32,620 nucleotides of DNA. Origin: an uncultured Chlorobiaceae bacterium. GTDB taxonomy: Bacteria; Bacteroidota; Chlorobiia; Chlorobiales; Chlorobiaceae. The notes below the pieces were generated by a model that was not told where the DNA came from, did not search any database, and was given only the letters and a program-made list of their open reading frames with translations. Positions 1-8,137 of the stretch are shown one piece after another. Location of the stretch: NCBI GenBank assembly GCA_903937835.1, contig CAJAAV010000184.1, positions 1 to 32,620 on the forward strand, given 5' to 3'. A program made the translations under genes and the position numbers. Every line of letters starts with the position of its first letter. Within the stretch, counting starts at the first letter, position 1.

Positions 1-20
1 TCTGCTGCGGGGTAGTTGAT
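1..20. repeat. Partial copy of a REP-like hairpin repeat
   Basis: These 20 bases are identical to positions 32147-32166, where the complete hairpin (32136-32160) is visible. The window therefore opens inside the right arm of a dispersed repeat. The left arm lies outside the window. Confidence 0.75.
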
Positions 21-311
21 GGAAATTTTCATTTCTGCGGAGGTTACTGTACCTTGGTCATTGAGCTTGTCGAAATGGTCGAAGTAAGTGAAATATTTAT
101 TTTTGAAAATTATGATGGACATTGACATTCGTTAATTTTTTATAACCTCAATAAGGTACTTGGCAATAACACCCTACATTGTTGCGCTTATTCGTCCGTT
201 GTGGAATATAAGGCGCAATAGAGTATCGCAGATAAGCAAGTCAGGCACAAAAAAATAAAGAAATGTTTTACAATAATCAGCAAACACCTTAACACATAGT
301 AAAGTAAAACA
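21..311. other. Intergenic region upstream of proA
   Basis: No convincing gene is seen on either strand. An imperfect inverted repeat lies at 182-191 and 208-218 (TTGCGCTTAT against ATAAGGCGCAA, one bulged G). It could be a terminator for a gene to the left or a control element for proA. No clear Shine-Dalgarno site precedes the proA ATG at 312, which is common in this window. Confidence 0.5.
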
Positions 312-1568
312 ATGAAAGAATCTATAATCCAGCAGCTCAACGCCGTGCAGCAGGCAAGCCGCGAAATCATCACCCTTACCGATGAGGCGATCAACCGTCT
401 GCTCTGCGACCTTGCCGACAGAATACCTGCTCACCAGGAGGCCATTCTCGCCGCCAACAAAAAAGATGTGGAGCGAATGGATCCCGCCGACCCAATGGTT
501 GACCGGCTGCTGCTGAACCCTGCAAGACTCGAAGCCATTGCCGCCGACATCCGCAATGTCGCTTCACTCACCTCCCCGCTCGATGTGGTGCTTGAAGAGC
601 GAATGCTTCAGAACGGACTTGGCCTGAAAAAGGTGACGGTGCCCATCGGTGTCATTGGCATCATTTACGAAGCAAGGCCAAACGTCACTTTCGACGTCTT
701 CGCCCTCTGCCTGAAATCGGGTAACGCCACCGTTCTGAAGGGCGGCAGCGATGCCATGTACTCCAACATCGCCATTGTCGAGCTTATCCATAGCGTCCTG
801 AAAGAGCACAGCATCAACCCCGATACCATCTACCTGCTCCCTGCTGAGCGTGAGGCCGCCGCCATCATGCTCAATGCCGTTGGCTACATCGACATGATCA
901 TCCCCAGAGGGAGCCAGAAGCTGATCGACTTTGTGCGCGACAACGCCAAGGTTCCGGTGATCGAAACCGGCGCAGGCATAGTACACACCTATTTCGACAA
1001 GAGCGGCGACCTTGAACTTGGCAAACGGGTGATCTTCAACGCCAAAACCCGTCGCCCCAGCGTCTGCAACGCACTCGACACCCTCATCATCCACCACGAC
1101 CGCCTGGGCGACCTCCCTGCTCTCGTTGAGCCGCTTCTGGAAAAGCAGGTACTGCTCTTTGCCGATGAGGCCGCTTTTGCCGCCTTGCACGGCCACTACC
1201 CTGATGCGCTCCTTCAGTTAGCCGACGCAGAGCACTTCGGGACAGAGTTCCTCTCCCTGAAGATGTCAGTGAAAACCGTCTCATCTCTTGAGGAGGCGCT
1301 GGAACACATCGCCCACTACAGCTCCCGCCACAGCGAAGCCATCATCGCCACCGATGCCCCCACAACCGCCACCTTCCTGAAACGGGTCGATGCCGCCGTG
1401 GTCTATGCCAACACCTCAACCGCTTTCACCGACGGCGCACAATTCGGCCTTGGCGCCGAGATCGGCATCAGCACCCAGAAGCTCCACGCACGCGGGCCGA
1501 TGGCGCTGAAAGAGCTGACGACGTATAAGTGGATTATTGAGGGGAACGGGCAGGTGAGGCCGGTGTGA
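312..1568 (+). CDS. proA: Gamma-glutamyl phosphate reductase
   Basis: Second step of proline synthesis in the cytosol: NADPH-dependent reduction of L-glutamyl 5-phosphate to glutamate 5-semialdehyde. The 418 residues match the usual ProA length. Family marks seen are EARPNVTFD near residue 120, [12 protein letters not shown] near 218, the catalytic Cys252 in RRPSVCNA, and the C-terminal [13 protein letters not shown]. There is no proB beside it. The gene is intact and richer in GC at third positions than the accessory DNA that follows. Two decayed copies of its last codons occur downstream (6236-6305 and 8052-8135), so its 3' end marks a recombination site. The family assignment is secure. 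Confidence 0.97.
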   Translation: MKESIIQQLNAVQQASREIITLTDEAINRLLCDLADRIPAHQEAILAANKKDVERMDPADPMVDRLLLNPARLEAIAADIRNVASLTSPLDVVLEERMLQNGLGLKKVTVPIGVIGIIYEARPNVTFDVFALCLKSGNATVLKGGSDAMYSNIAIVELIHSVLKEHSINPDTIYLLPAEREAAAIMLNAVGYIDMIIPRGSQKLIDFVRDNAKVPVIETGAGIVHTYFDKSGDLELGKRVIFNAKTRRPSVCNALDTLIIHHDRLGDLPALVEPLLEKQVLLFADEAAFAALHGHYPDALLQLADAEHFGTEFLSLKMSVKTVSSLEEALEHIAHYSSRHSEAIIATDAPTTATFLKRVDAAVVYANTSTAFTDGAQFGLGAEIGISTQKLHARGPMALKELTTYKWIIEGNGQVRPV

Positions 1569-1650
1569 TGAGGTGTGGGGAATTGGAAAGTATTTGCATC
1601 AATTCGGAGGGTGATGCAAGAAAACTTGAAACAAAAACATTGATGAGAAT

Positions 1651-1674
1651 ATGCCTGAAATAGCCAGAGCATGA
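1651..1674 (+). pseudogene. Possible stub of a DUF4160 gene (six to seven codons)
   Basis: The short frame reads MPEIARA and then stops, with its TGA overlapping the ATGATG start of the DUF2442 gene. DUF4160 proteins commonly begin MPxI(S/A)RF and are commonly encoded just upstream of a DUF2442 gene. I infer that a deletion removed nearly all of a DUF4160 gene and left its first codons. The match is only about six residues, so chance is a real alternative. Confidence 0.35.
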
Positions 1675-1922
1675 TGAATCATCCAAAAATTATAAGTGCA
1701 ACAACAATTGATGATCATTCACTTTTCGTTGAATTCGATAATCATCAGAAGAAAACCTATGACATTAACCCCTTGCTTGAGAACAAGATGTTTGCTCCAT
1801 TGAGAAACGCAGCACTGTTCAGAGCTGTGAGAGTGGATGTGGGTGGCTATGCGGTTGTCTGGCGGAAGGATATTGATATTAGTGAACATGAGTTGTGGAC
1901 AAATAGTGAGACAACGCCGTAA
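1671..1922 (+). CDS. DUF2442 family protein
   Basis: Small protein of 83 residues (82 if the second ATG at 1674 is used). It shows the DUF2442 pattern: an N-terminal beta strand with LFVEFDNHQKKTYDI, a central AVRVDVGGYAVVWRKDIDI, and a closing HELW. DUF2442 proteins often pair with DUF4160 partners and are suspected toxin-antitoxin or DNA-binding components, but no biochemical role is firm. Here the expected partner is reduced to a possible stub (1651-1674), so this gene may be an orphan. It is the first gene of the accessory block after proA. Confidence 0.75.
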   Translation: MMNHPKIISATTIDDHSLFVEFDNHQKKTYDINPLLENKMFAPLRNAALFRAVRVDVGGYAVVWRKDIDISEHELWTNSETTP

Positions 1923-2104
1923 TACGCTGATTTCTATGATAAACACACATATTTGGATGATGGATAGTTGAACCCGTTATACTGAAAATCAGTAACAGAC
2001 AAGATGGCTCCCCTTGACCATAGTCGCCTGTGATATCACCAAGAAACTTTCAGGACATTGAAAGCGAAAAGACCAAATAAATCTCTTCATTTTCTTTTCC
2101 CCAC

Positions 2105-2133
2105 TTGCATTATGATATCACATTTAGTATCAT
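2105..2133 (+). promoter_or_regulatory. Putative hicAB promoter with overlapping palindromic operator
   Basis: TTGCAT (2105-2110) and TATCAT (2128-2133) are separated by 17 bases, a plausible -35/-10 pair. ATGATA (2112-2117) is a perfect inverted repeat of TATCAT (2128-2133), so the palindrome spans the spacer and the -10 box. HicB antitoxins repress their own operons through such sites. Assignment is by pattern only. Confidence 0.45.
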
Positions 2134-2140
2134 TCATCCT

Positions 2141-2365
2141 GTGAGCAAAGCAGATAAAATCCTCCAGCAGATGCAAAACAATCCCCTTGATTGGCGGATT
2201 GATAGTCTAAAAACCGTTGCCAGCGCTTACAATATTGAATGGCGACAACGTGGTACAAGTCACGTCGTTTTTATACGCACTGATGGTCGGACGTTACCTA
2301 TACCTGCTCATAGGCCAATTAAACCGATATACATCAAGAAATTTGTTGATTTTATAATGGATTGA
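2141..2365 (+). CDS. hicA: HicA-family mRNA interferase toxin
   Basis: Toxin of a type II toxin-antitoxin pair; HicA proteins have a dsRBD-like fold and cleave mRNA. The signature is seen in RQRGTSHVVFIRTDG, where the family's catalytic His follows GS/GT, and then LPIPAHRPIKPIYIKKFVDFI. With the GTG at 2141 the protein is 74 residues and begins MSKADKILQQM, which is typical of HicA. A TTG at 2105 is in frame but lies in the likely promoter, so I prefer the GTG. hicB starts three bases after the stop. The gene looks complete, so the pair may be active. Confidence 0.85.
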   Translation: MSKADKILQQMQNNPLDWRIDSLKTVASAYNIEWRQRGTSHVVFIRTDGRTLPIPAHRPIKPIYIKKFVDFIMD

Positions 2366-2368
2366 GCT

Positions 2369-2773
2369 ATGAAAAATTTAAGCAAATACCCATTTGAAAT
2401 TCGTCCCCTCTCAAAAGAAGAGGGTGGTGGCTATATGATTTCATTTACTGACTTTTCTGAATGTATTTCAGATGGCGAAACAATAGCGGAAGCAATTGAA
2501 AATGGTATGGATGCCTTACAAGAAACAATTGCTGCCCTGGAAAGCTTGAACATGCCTGTTCCAGAACCAGGTAGTGGCGGCACGTATAGTGGCAAGTTTA
2601 TTCAAAGGGTACCTAAAACCATTCATTCCCGTTTAGTTATGAGAGCAAAACAAGAGGGGGTCAGCATGAACTCTCTTGTAACATCCATGTTGGCAGAGAG
2701 CTTGGGCAAACGCGAATACAATTTAACGAAAAATTGGAAATCAAACAGAGGAAACAACCCTCTACTCCATTAA
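2369..2773 (+). CDS. hicB: HicB-family antitoxin
   Basis: Antitoxin partner of the upstream hicA, 134 residues. The N-terminal HicB domain (degenerate RNase H-like fold) is seen as GGGYMISFTDFSECISDGET followed by EAIENGMDALQETI. The C-terminal part (about residues 88-115, RVPKTIHSRLVMRAKQEG and then MNSLVTSMLAESL) is a ribbon-helix-helix DNA-binding domain, so the protein can both bind the toxin and repress the operon. The palindrome at 2112-2133 is a natural operator candidate. About 20 C-terminal residues extend beyond the usual end. Confidence 0.88.
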   Translation: MKNLSKYPFEIRPLSKEEGGGYMISFTDFSECISDGETIAEAIENGMDALQETIAALESLNMPVPEPGSGGTYSGKFIQRVPKTIHSRLVMRAKQEGVSMNSLVTSMLAESLGKREYNLTKNWKSNRGNNPLLH

Positions 2774-3156
2774 TTACCAAACTCTTTTTATTTTATATTC
2801 ATCAAAAATCTTATCAATAGAGACCAGAGTATAATCTTCAACGATAGATTGAGATGCAATCATTCTGTCAAATGGGTCTCTATGAATAAAAGGAAGTTCT
2901 TTCAAGCAAAATAAATGTTCTTTCTTAACGTTTAAGATGCTGATGTCCAGTTTTTCCGTCTCATCAAACAACAATTCAAAGGGAATATCCAAAGCAATTT
3001 TCGAAAAACTCAGTTTAATCGAAATTTCCCGAAACTTGCAATGCTTACAAAAACATCATTGCTTGAATTTTCAATTGCTTTTCTTGCTTTTTCCGATAAG
3101 TCATCATGATTACTGAAAAACCAGAGCAATGCATGGGTGTCGATTATTATCTTCAT
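2774..3156 (-). pseudogene. vapC: vapC, PIN-domain toxin interrupted by a frameshift
   Basis: The N-terminal half starts at 3156 and reads MKIIIDTHALLWFFSN, which contains the first catalytic Asp of PIN ribonucleases. It runs to VSIASFGKFRLN and a stop. The C-terminal half continues in another frame as EISIKLSFSKIALDIPFELL and ends with HRDPFDRMIASQS and LVSIDKIFDEY, the usual PIN tail. The family would read S-x-W-E-I at the junction near 3028-3031, so one base (the T of a TGG) seems to be missing. The start overlaps the vapB stop as ATGA. This is either a real inactivating deletion or a sequencing error. Confidence 0.8.
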
Positions 3157-3374
3157 TCCATATATTCCCTGAAGTCTTCAAGTGGCTCATCAAAATCATC
3201 TTTGATATGTATTTTCCCTTTCAGAGTTCCAACTTTTCTGGAAGGTCTTTCTTTTACCGCAGTATTATTGATGATGATGATTTCAAACGAATCTCCATTA
3301 TAAGGAATATCTTCATCCAGAATAATGCTTCTCGGTGACTGCAGTCGACCTTTTGTAATAATTGCGTGCTGCAT
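3153..3374 (-). CDS. vapB: VapB-type antitoxin (DUF2281-like tail)
   Basis: Antitoxin of 73 residues upstream of, and translationally coupled to, vapC (ATGA overlap). The C-terminal GKIHIKDDFDEPLEDFREYM is the characteristic toxin-binding tail seen in antitoxins of PIN toxins: short basic-acidic, then DDFDEPLEDF. The N-terminal half probably forms the DNA-binding domain. A GGAG about seven bases before the ATG is a good ribosome site and lies next to the stop of the small gene at 3383-3553. Because vapC is frameshifted, the antitoxin may persist without a target. Confidence 0.8.
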   Translation of the reverse strand: MQHAIITKGRLQSPRSIILDEDIPYNGDSFEIIIINNTAVKERPSRKVGTLKGKIHIKDDFDEPLEDFREYME

Positions 3375-3382
3375 TTAATCTC

Positions 3383-3553
3383 CTATGCTAATTCTTTCCA
3401 ATACATTTTTTTCATGCTGGATACTCTCACTCTATCTCTATTCGCTCTCTCTTCACTATCAAAATCGTTTAGACTGATCTGGACAGCATCTATTGCGGCG
3501 CACTGAATAATCGTTTCGTGTATATGATCCCATCCTTCTTCGCGTGTTGACAT
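3383..3553 (-). CDS. Small protein of 56 residues upstream of vapBC, unknown function
   Basis: The frame begins MSTREEGWDHIHETII and ends SSMKKMYWKELA. It is charged and likely helical. Its stop is eight bases before the vapB ATG, and the vapB ribosome site overlaps the gap, so the three genes read as one operon. I do not recognise the family. The frame is open for several more codons upstream to a TAG beside a run of seven A/T at about 3573, so it could be the 3' end of a longer frameshifted gene. Codon use and spacing favour a real coding region over chance. Confidence 0.42.
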   Translation of the reverse strand: MSTREEGWDHIHETIIQCAAIDAVQISLNDFDSEERANRDRVRVSSMKKMYWKELA

Positions 3554-3856
3554 CTTCGTCCAATGGTGTTCCTAAAAAAATACCCTTAGCCATATACATT
3601 CGGCAGGTATATCGGGAGCCCTACGGTCTAAAGCGCCATGCCAAGAGTACACCGCTCCGAACCAACTCTTCCTTTGCTATTACAGCGTAACGTGATGATA
3701 GCGAAATAATACCAACACATCAAAAAAAGTGATAAATACATCAGGATATCATGTATAAATCTTGAAAGGATTAAAAACCTGGGTATTCCGGGGATACTGG
3801 TGATCGTGACAAAAGAGTCGGAATCATCAACTATCTCCATTACTTTCTGAATTTTG
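3554..3856. other. Intergenic stretch with one repeat copy
   Basis: A divergent copy of the CCGTAGG hairpin repeat lies at 3613-3640 (minus orientation). A plus-strand frame is open from 3710 to the TGA at 3848-3850 and ends with KESESSTISITF, but it has no ATG and no recognised family. It may be a gene relic. Nothing else is evident. Confidence 0.4.
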
Positions 3857-5998
3857 ATGTCTAACGGCCAGGCTCCACTTTACCCCTTTGGTGAGCCTCC
3901 CGCACTGGATGAAGGCCATCTGATTACCTGGATTGCCCAGTATGAATCAAAGGCTGATTCTCAATTGGCTAAAACTCATGATGCAAAGCAAAGAGAAGAG
4001 CAGTTGAGGCAGAAAGCTGAAGCTGCACTCCAGGAATACCTGCTTCAATGGAGCGCTTGGGCTGAGGGTGAGCGTCCGCGTCGCAAGAGCATCTCCCTTT
4101 ATGGTGATCTGTTCGCCTTGAGACACCAGATTGAAGCCGAAGAGACAGCCAAACCCAGAGTTGACAGCAGTATTAAGGCGCATTGCCTCACTGACGGCTT
4201 ATCTCGCAAAAATCAAGGATTCCGCTGCACGTATTGAACTGGCTGGCGCTCCGAAACTGGCCTCGCGTATTCGCTCTCAGCCAATTGCACTGTCTGGCGA
4301 AGATGCCGTTTTTCCTGTGACCTGGCGACAAGCATGGAACTGGGCTCGTATTCGAACGTACCTTGACAGCATAGAAGCTCGATATGAGTTGATTGCACTC
4401 TCTGCAAGGCGCAGAGACCTCGAAGGTGGCCTCTCTCGTCTCTACAAGGATTTGGTTTCCAGGGCAGCGTGGTTGGCAACCAAACGGAATGCCACACCCA
4501 AAATTCTCCAGGCACTTGCAGGCTATGCAACTGCTATCCGCCGTATCGGTCAGGGAACAGGCCCAAACGCAACACGGTATCGCAGAGATGCACGAGAAGC
4601 TATGCTGGATGCTGCCGGGGGCAGTCCCCTGCTGGATCATGAGCCATGCCCGTATATCGGAGGCCATGCCGCCAGACATTGGAAGCTTCGACCTTGTCAT
4701 TGTCGATGAAGCGAGTCAATCTGATTTATGGGCGCTCCCCGCTATCCTTCGCGGGAAAGAAGATTCTGGTCGTAGGTGATGACAAGCAGGTCTCCCCGGA
4801 TGGCAGTTTTATTTCGGGTCAAAAAATTCAGGCACTAAAGGTGCGCTATCTTTCCGGGCAGCCTTATGGAACAGAAATGACACCTGAAAAGTCTCTCTAT
4901 GATCTGGCAGCCCGGGTATTCGCTGCTGAGCAAGTTATGCTTCGCGAACATTTCCGTTGTGTCCCGCCCATCATTGCCTACGCCAATCGTCTGTTTTACA
5001 AAGGGGGAATTCAGCCGTTACGTATTCCAAAAGCCTCAGAGCGAATTGAACCACCGCTTGTCGATATTTACGTCACCGATGGCTTCCGTGACAAGCACGA
5101 CCATAACGATTACGAAGCTCAGGCCATTGCTGAGGAAATTTCGATCATTCTTAAAAATGAAGCTTTTGCAGGTCGTACGATTGGTGTCGTTTCACTGCTG
5201 GGAATAGATCAAGCCAAACACATTGACTCCATCGTGCGTCAACGGTGCGATGCCACCGAACTCCTTCACCACAAGTTTGCATGCGGAGAGGCCCGCACAT
5301 TTCAAGGCAGTGAACGGGATATCATGTTCCTGTCGATGGTGGTAGACAGCGAAAATTGTCACGCGCTTTCTGGCCTGAAATTCGATCAGCGGTTCAACGT
5401 GGCAGCCAGCCGGGCACGCGATCGGATGTATCTGGTTCGCTCCGTGAAAACATCTGATTTATCAGATAAGGATTTACGGCTTACCTTGCTCAACCACTTC
5501 AGCCAGCCGATGGTGACTGACAAAGAGGAAGCAAACATGCTGATTGACCAATGCGAGTCAGGGTTTGAGCGGGAAGTGTTTTCCATCCTTGCATCTCGTG
5601 GGTATCGTGTTATTCCACAAGTGAAGACCGGCGCTTACCATATCGACATGGTCGTTGAGGGCGCAGGGGATAACCGCCTGGCAATTGAACTGGATGGCGA
5701 TGAATACCACTGCCCTGACCGATGGCCGCATGACATGAACCGTCAGCGTGTTCTGGAAAGAGCTGGCTGGGTATTCTGGCGCTGCTTCGCTTCCACGTGG
5801 TCACTCCGTAAAGATGATGTCCAGCAAGAACTCCTGGAGCGTCTTACGGCTATGGGAATTGAACCGACGGGAGCCATGGAACATGCGCCAAACCTGGTAG
5901 AAAAAAGGATATGGAAATTCACGCCCATGGAAGATAATGGACGGGTCATTGATGAAATGCAAGCTGCTTTGGAACTTGCAATATCAAGTGCAAAATAG
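3857..5998 (+). pseudogene. Broken SF1 helicase with C-terminal PD-(D/E)XK nuclease domain
   Basis: Three consecutive frames encode one protein. The first (3857 to about 4160) resembles an N-terminal part with a coiled coil. The second (to about 4620) is the helical middle region. The third and last pieces carry SF1 motifs: motif II in DLVIVDEASQSD, motif III in GDDKQVSP, motif V in ARTFQGSERDIMFLS and motif VI in RFNVAASRAR. The last 140 residues (HIDMVVEG, LAIELDGDEYH) are a Vsr/MTES_1575-like nuclease fold. No Walker A motif (GxGKT) is present in any frame, so an internal deletion is inferred. Three +1 shifts occur near 4155, 4617-4621 (run of five G) and 4759 (run of A). It cannot work as an ATPase. 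Confidence 0.85.
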
Positions 5999-6017
5999 TT
6001 TTCATGAACGTCCTGTC

Positions 6018-6251
6018 ATGGCGTTTAAGAGGAATGCGCAAAAAACGGCGCGACCCCCATAACTTTAAGCTCGCAAAGATGAAATCCGGGACATTGCTGA
6101 AGCTTGGGAAGTTAAATTTATGGAGAGGGGCGCAGTTTATGAGCAGGAAAAGCTGCAAACCTGTTCAGCAAAACATGTATCTTTCGAAAAAAACAAAGAG
6201 AAGCGATTTATTGAAACCGCACACAAATACTTCACGTCTATGGACCAATGA
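6018..6251 (+). pseudogene. Possible decayed small gene after the helicase
   Basis: One frame reads MAFKRNAQKTARPP, meets two closely spaced stops (6060-6068), then continues for about 60 charged residues (starting ARKDEIRDIAEAWEV, containing EKLQTCSAKHVSF, ending HKYFTSMDQ) to a TGA at 6249-6251. The composition looks coding, but I do not recognise the family. Its end overlaps the proA relic in a different frame. It may be the former downstream partner of the helicase. Confidence 0.3.
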
Positions 6252-6305
6252 CACTTAAAGAGTTGACAGCATATAAAGGAGAATGGCCAAACCAGACCAA
6301 CGTAG
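6236..6305 (+). pseudogene. proA: Relic of the proA 3' end (copy 1)
   Basis: One frame reads GPMTLKELTAYK, which differs from the real ProA tail [12 protein letters not shown] at only two residues. The preceding codons (TQILHVY against TQKLHAR) also resemble ProA. After TAYK a short deletion follows, then a TAG at 6303-6305 that aligns with the TAA ending the other relic. It leads directly into the lolD relic. No larger part of proA remains. Confidence 0.82.
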
Positions 6306-6505
6306 TAGCTACTCCATTCCGGAAAAGCGCGCCATCCCGATCCTTTGTGGGGTCGATCTTACGGTCAGGGAAGATGAGGTGGTTTTGTTCAGTAATACCA
6401 ATGCACCCTCTCCCAAAAGGCGCTTGACATGTTCATGAACCAGAAAATCGGCATTCTCTTCCAGTTCTTTCACTTTTTCCGAATCAGCCAAATCAGTATA
6501 AACAG
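6306..6505 (+). pseudogene. lolD: Relic of the lolD 5' part with the Walker A region deleted
   Basis: The segment from about 6313 aligns base by base with intact lolD from 8171: TACTCCATTCCGG against TACACTATACCGG, and GGGGTCGATCTTACGGTC against GGGGTCGATCTGACCGTC. The match continues to about 6381. The relic then jumps about 100 bases of lolD, losing the Walker A codons, and resumes with TTTGTTCAG, CACCCTCTCCCAAAA and AACCAGAAAATC, matching lolD 8343-8435. Similarity fades before 6505. Frames are broken, so it cannot encode an ATPase. Confidence 0.85.
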
Positions 6506-6547
6506 TTTCGGCGCAAGGCAATACACATTCGCAGCAGAGGAGAACAC

Positions 6548-7930
6548 ATGAGAAAAAACATCATCTTTTATATCATGGTGATCGGTGGACTGGGATTGTT
6601 ATTGTGGATAGTGCTGCAACAGGGGAAAACTCTTGAAATTAACAAAGGCATCACAGAAGTGTTGCTGATCCAAAAAAAAGAGACCGGCTCAATATTCAAT
6701 GAGTTACTCCATAATCTGCAACATCCTTTGCCGATATTTATACTGCAGATGCTTTCCATTATTTCTATAGGACGGCTTTTGGGATGGCTGCTTGGTAAAA
6801 TTGGGCAACCTGCCGTTATCGGTGAAATTATTGCCGGAATCTTTTTGGGACCATCTCTGATGGGTCTTTTCTTTCCTGCATTTTCAACATTTCTCTTTCC
6901 CGCTACTTCTCTACCCAACCTCCAATTTCTGAGCCAGATCGGATTGATTTTGTTTATGTTCATCATCGGTATGGAATTAGATGTAAATGAGCTGAGGAAA
7001 AATGCTCACACTGCAGTGATAGTAAGCCATGCCAGCATTATTTGCCCGTTTTTTTTAGGTGTAGGTTTAGCTTATTTTCTTTATCCTGCCTATGCTCCAA
7101 ACGTTCCTTTTTCAGCCTTTGCGTTGTTTATGGGAATTGCCATGAGTATCACAGCTTTTCCTGTTTTGGCAAGAATACTTCAGGAACGAGGCCTAACACA
7201 TAGCTCGTTAGGTACCACAGTCATCACCTGTGCTGCTGTTGACGACGTCACCGGCTGGTGCTTGTTGGCTGTCGTTATTGCCGTCATTAAAGCGGGAGCG
7301 ATAACAGGATCGCTGATCACTTTATTTTTCTCTGTGGGCTATATCTTACTGATGTTCTTTGGTGTCAAGCCTTTGCTCAAGCATTTTGCGAACCGCTATT
7401 TTACTCATGAAACGATCAAGAAGTCGATCTTGCCCCTGTTTTTTCTCATGTTGTTATTGTCTGCCTATCTGACAGAAATTATTGGCATTCATGCTTTATT
7501 TGGGGCTTTTGTTGCAGGAATCATTATCCCGTCGAATTTTGATTTTCGAAAGGTTCTGGTTCAGAAAATTGAGGATATCAGCCTGATCTTGCTCTTACCT
7601 CTTTTTTTTGCTTTCAGTGGACTCCGTACTCAAGTCGGCTTGTTGAACACACCAAATTTATGGGCTATTTGCCTGGTTGTCATTATTGTGGCTGTGGCAG
7701 GAAAACTTGCAGGCAGTGCTATTGCCGCAAGGTTTGTTGGTCATTCATGGAAAGAGAGTTTATCCATCGGAGTTCTCATGAACACCCGTGGATTGGTAGA
7801 GTTGGTGATTTTAAATATCGGATATGACCTTGGAGTGCTTTCTCCTGAACTTTTCACGATGATGGTACTGATGGCGCTGGCGACAACATTCATGACGGGA
7901 CCCGCTCTGGATATGATTAAATCAATATGA
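6548..7930 (+). CDS. CPA2-family cation:proton antiporter
   Basis: Inner-membrane Na+ or K+/H+ antiporter of the KefB/NapA type, 460 residues. An N-terminal membrane segment (residues 5-24) precedes a hydrophilic stretch and then the antiporter core of about 12 helices. Family marks are [38 protein letters not shown], the paired Asp of AAVDDVTGW (ion-binding site) and [12 protein letters not shown]. It ends after the last helix and lacks the RCK/TrkA-N domain of full KefB, so it is probably not glutathione-gated. GGAG sits eight bases before the ATG. The gene lies alone between a lolD relic and a proA relic, which suggests it arrived with the inserted DNA. The ion is unknown. Confidence 0.9.
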   Translation: MRKNIIFYIMVIGGLGLLLWIVLQQGKTLEINKGITEVLLIQKKETGSIFNELLHNLQHPLPIFILQMLSIISIGRLLGWLLGKIGQPAVIGEIIAGIFLGPSLMGLFFPAFSTFLFPATSLPNLQFLSQIGLILFMFIIGMELDVNELRKNAHTAVIVSHASIICPFFLGVGLAYFLYPAYAPNVPFSAFALFMGIAMSITAFPVLARILQERGLTHSSLGTTVITCAAVDDVTGWCLLAVVIAVIKAGAITGSLITLFFSVGYILLMFFGVKPLLKHFANRYFTHETIKKSILPLFFLMLLLSAYLTEIIGIHALFGAFVAGIIIPSNFDFRKVLVQKIEDISLILLLPLFFAFSGLRTQVGLLNTPNLWAICLVVIIVAVAGKLAGSAIAARFVGHSWKESLSIGVLMNTRGLVELVILNIGYDLGVLSPELFTMMVLMALATTFMTGPALDMIKSI

Positions 7931-8051
7931 CTCAATCAGCTTTTGGAGTGATTCGTCCCACACTCCATTCCATTGATAAAAATGCCCATCCCTTTTGGTT
8001 CGCCTCAAGCTGGCCGCACACTTTTGCGATTAAACCAGCCAGCAAGTTTGC

Positions 8052-8135
8052 CACGCACGTAGCCAGATGGTGCAGGAAAAATTGACGACTTACAAATTGA
8101 TCATCGAAAAGAACTGCAAAACAAAACCAGCGTAA
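8052..8135 (+). pseudogene. proA: Relic of the proA 3' end (copy 2), abutting lolD
   Basis: The last 27 codons before the TAA at 8133-8135 align without gaps with the last 27 codons of intact proA: HARSQM against HARGPM, LTTYKLIIEKN against [11 protein letters not shown], and a final PA against PV. The alignment can be extended upstream with one indel to roughly 8020. The stop is two bases from the lolD ATG (TAATAATG), so ProA and LolD were probably once translated in tandem. The 5' part of this proA copy is gone. Confidence 0.85.
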
Positions 8136-8137
8136 TA

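Noticed and set aside
564-1196. Long antisense frame (210 codons) inside proA
   Set aside because: Antisense frames are expected opposite GC-rich third positions. The sense strand is a clear ProA and no family is visible on the other strand.
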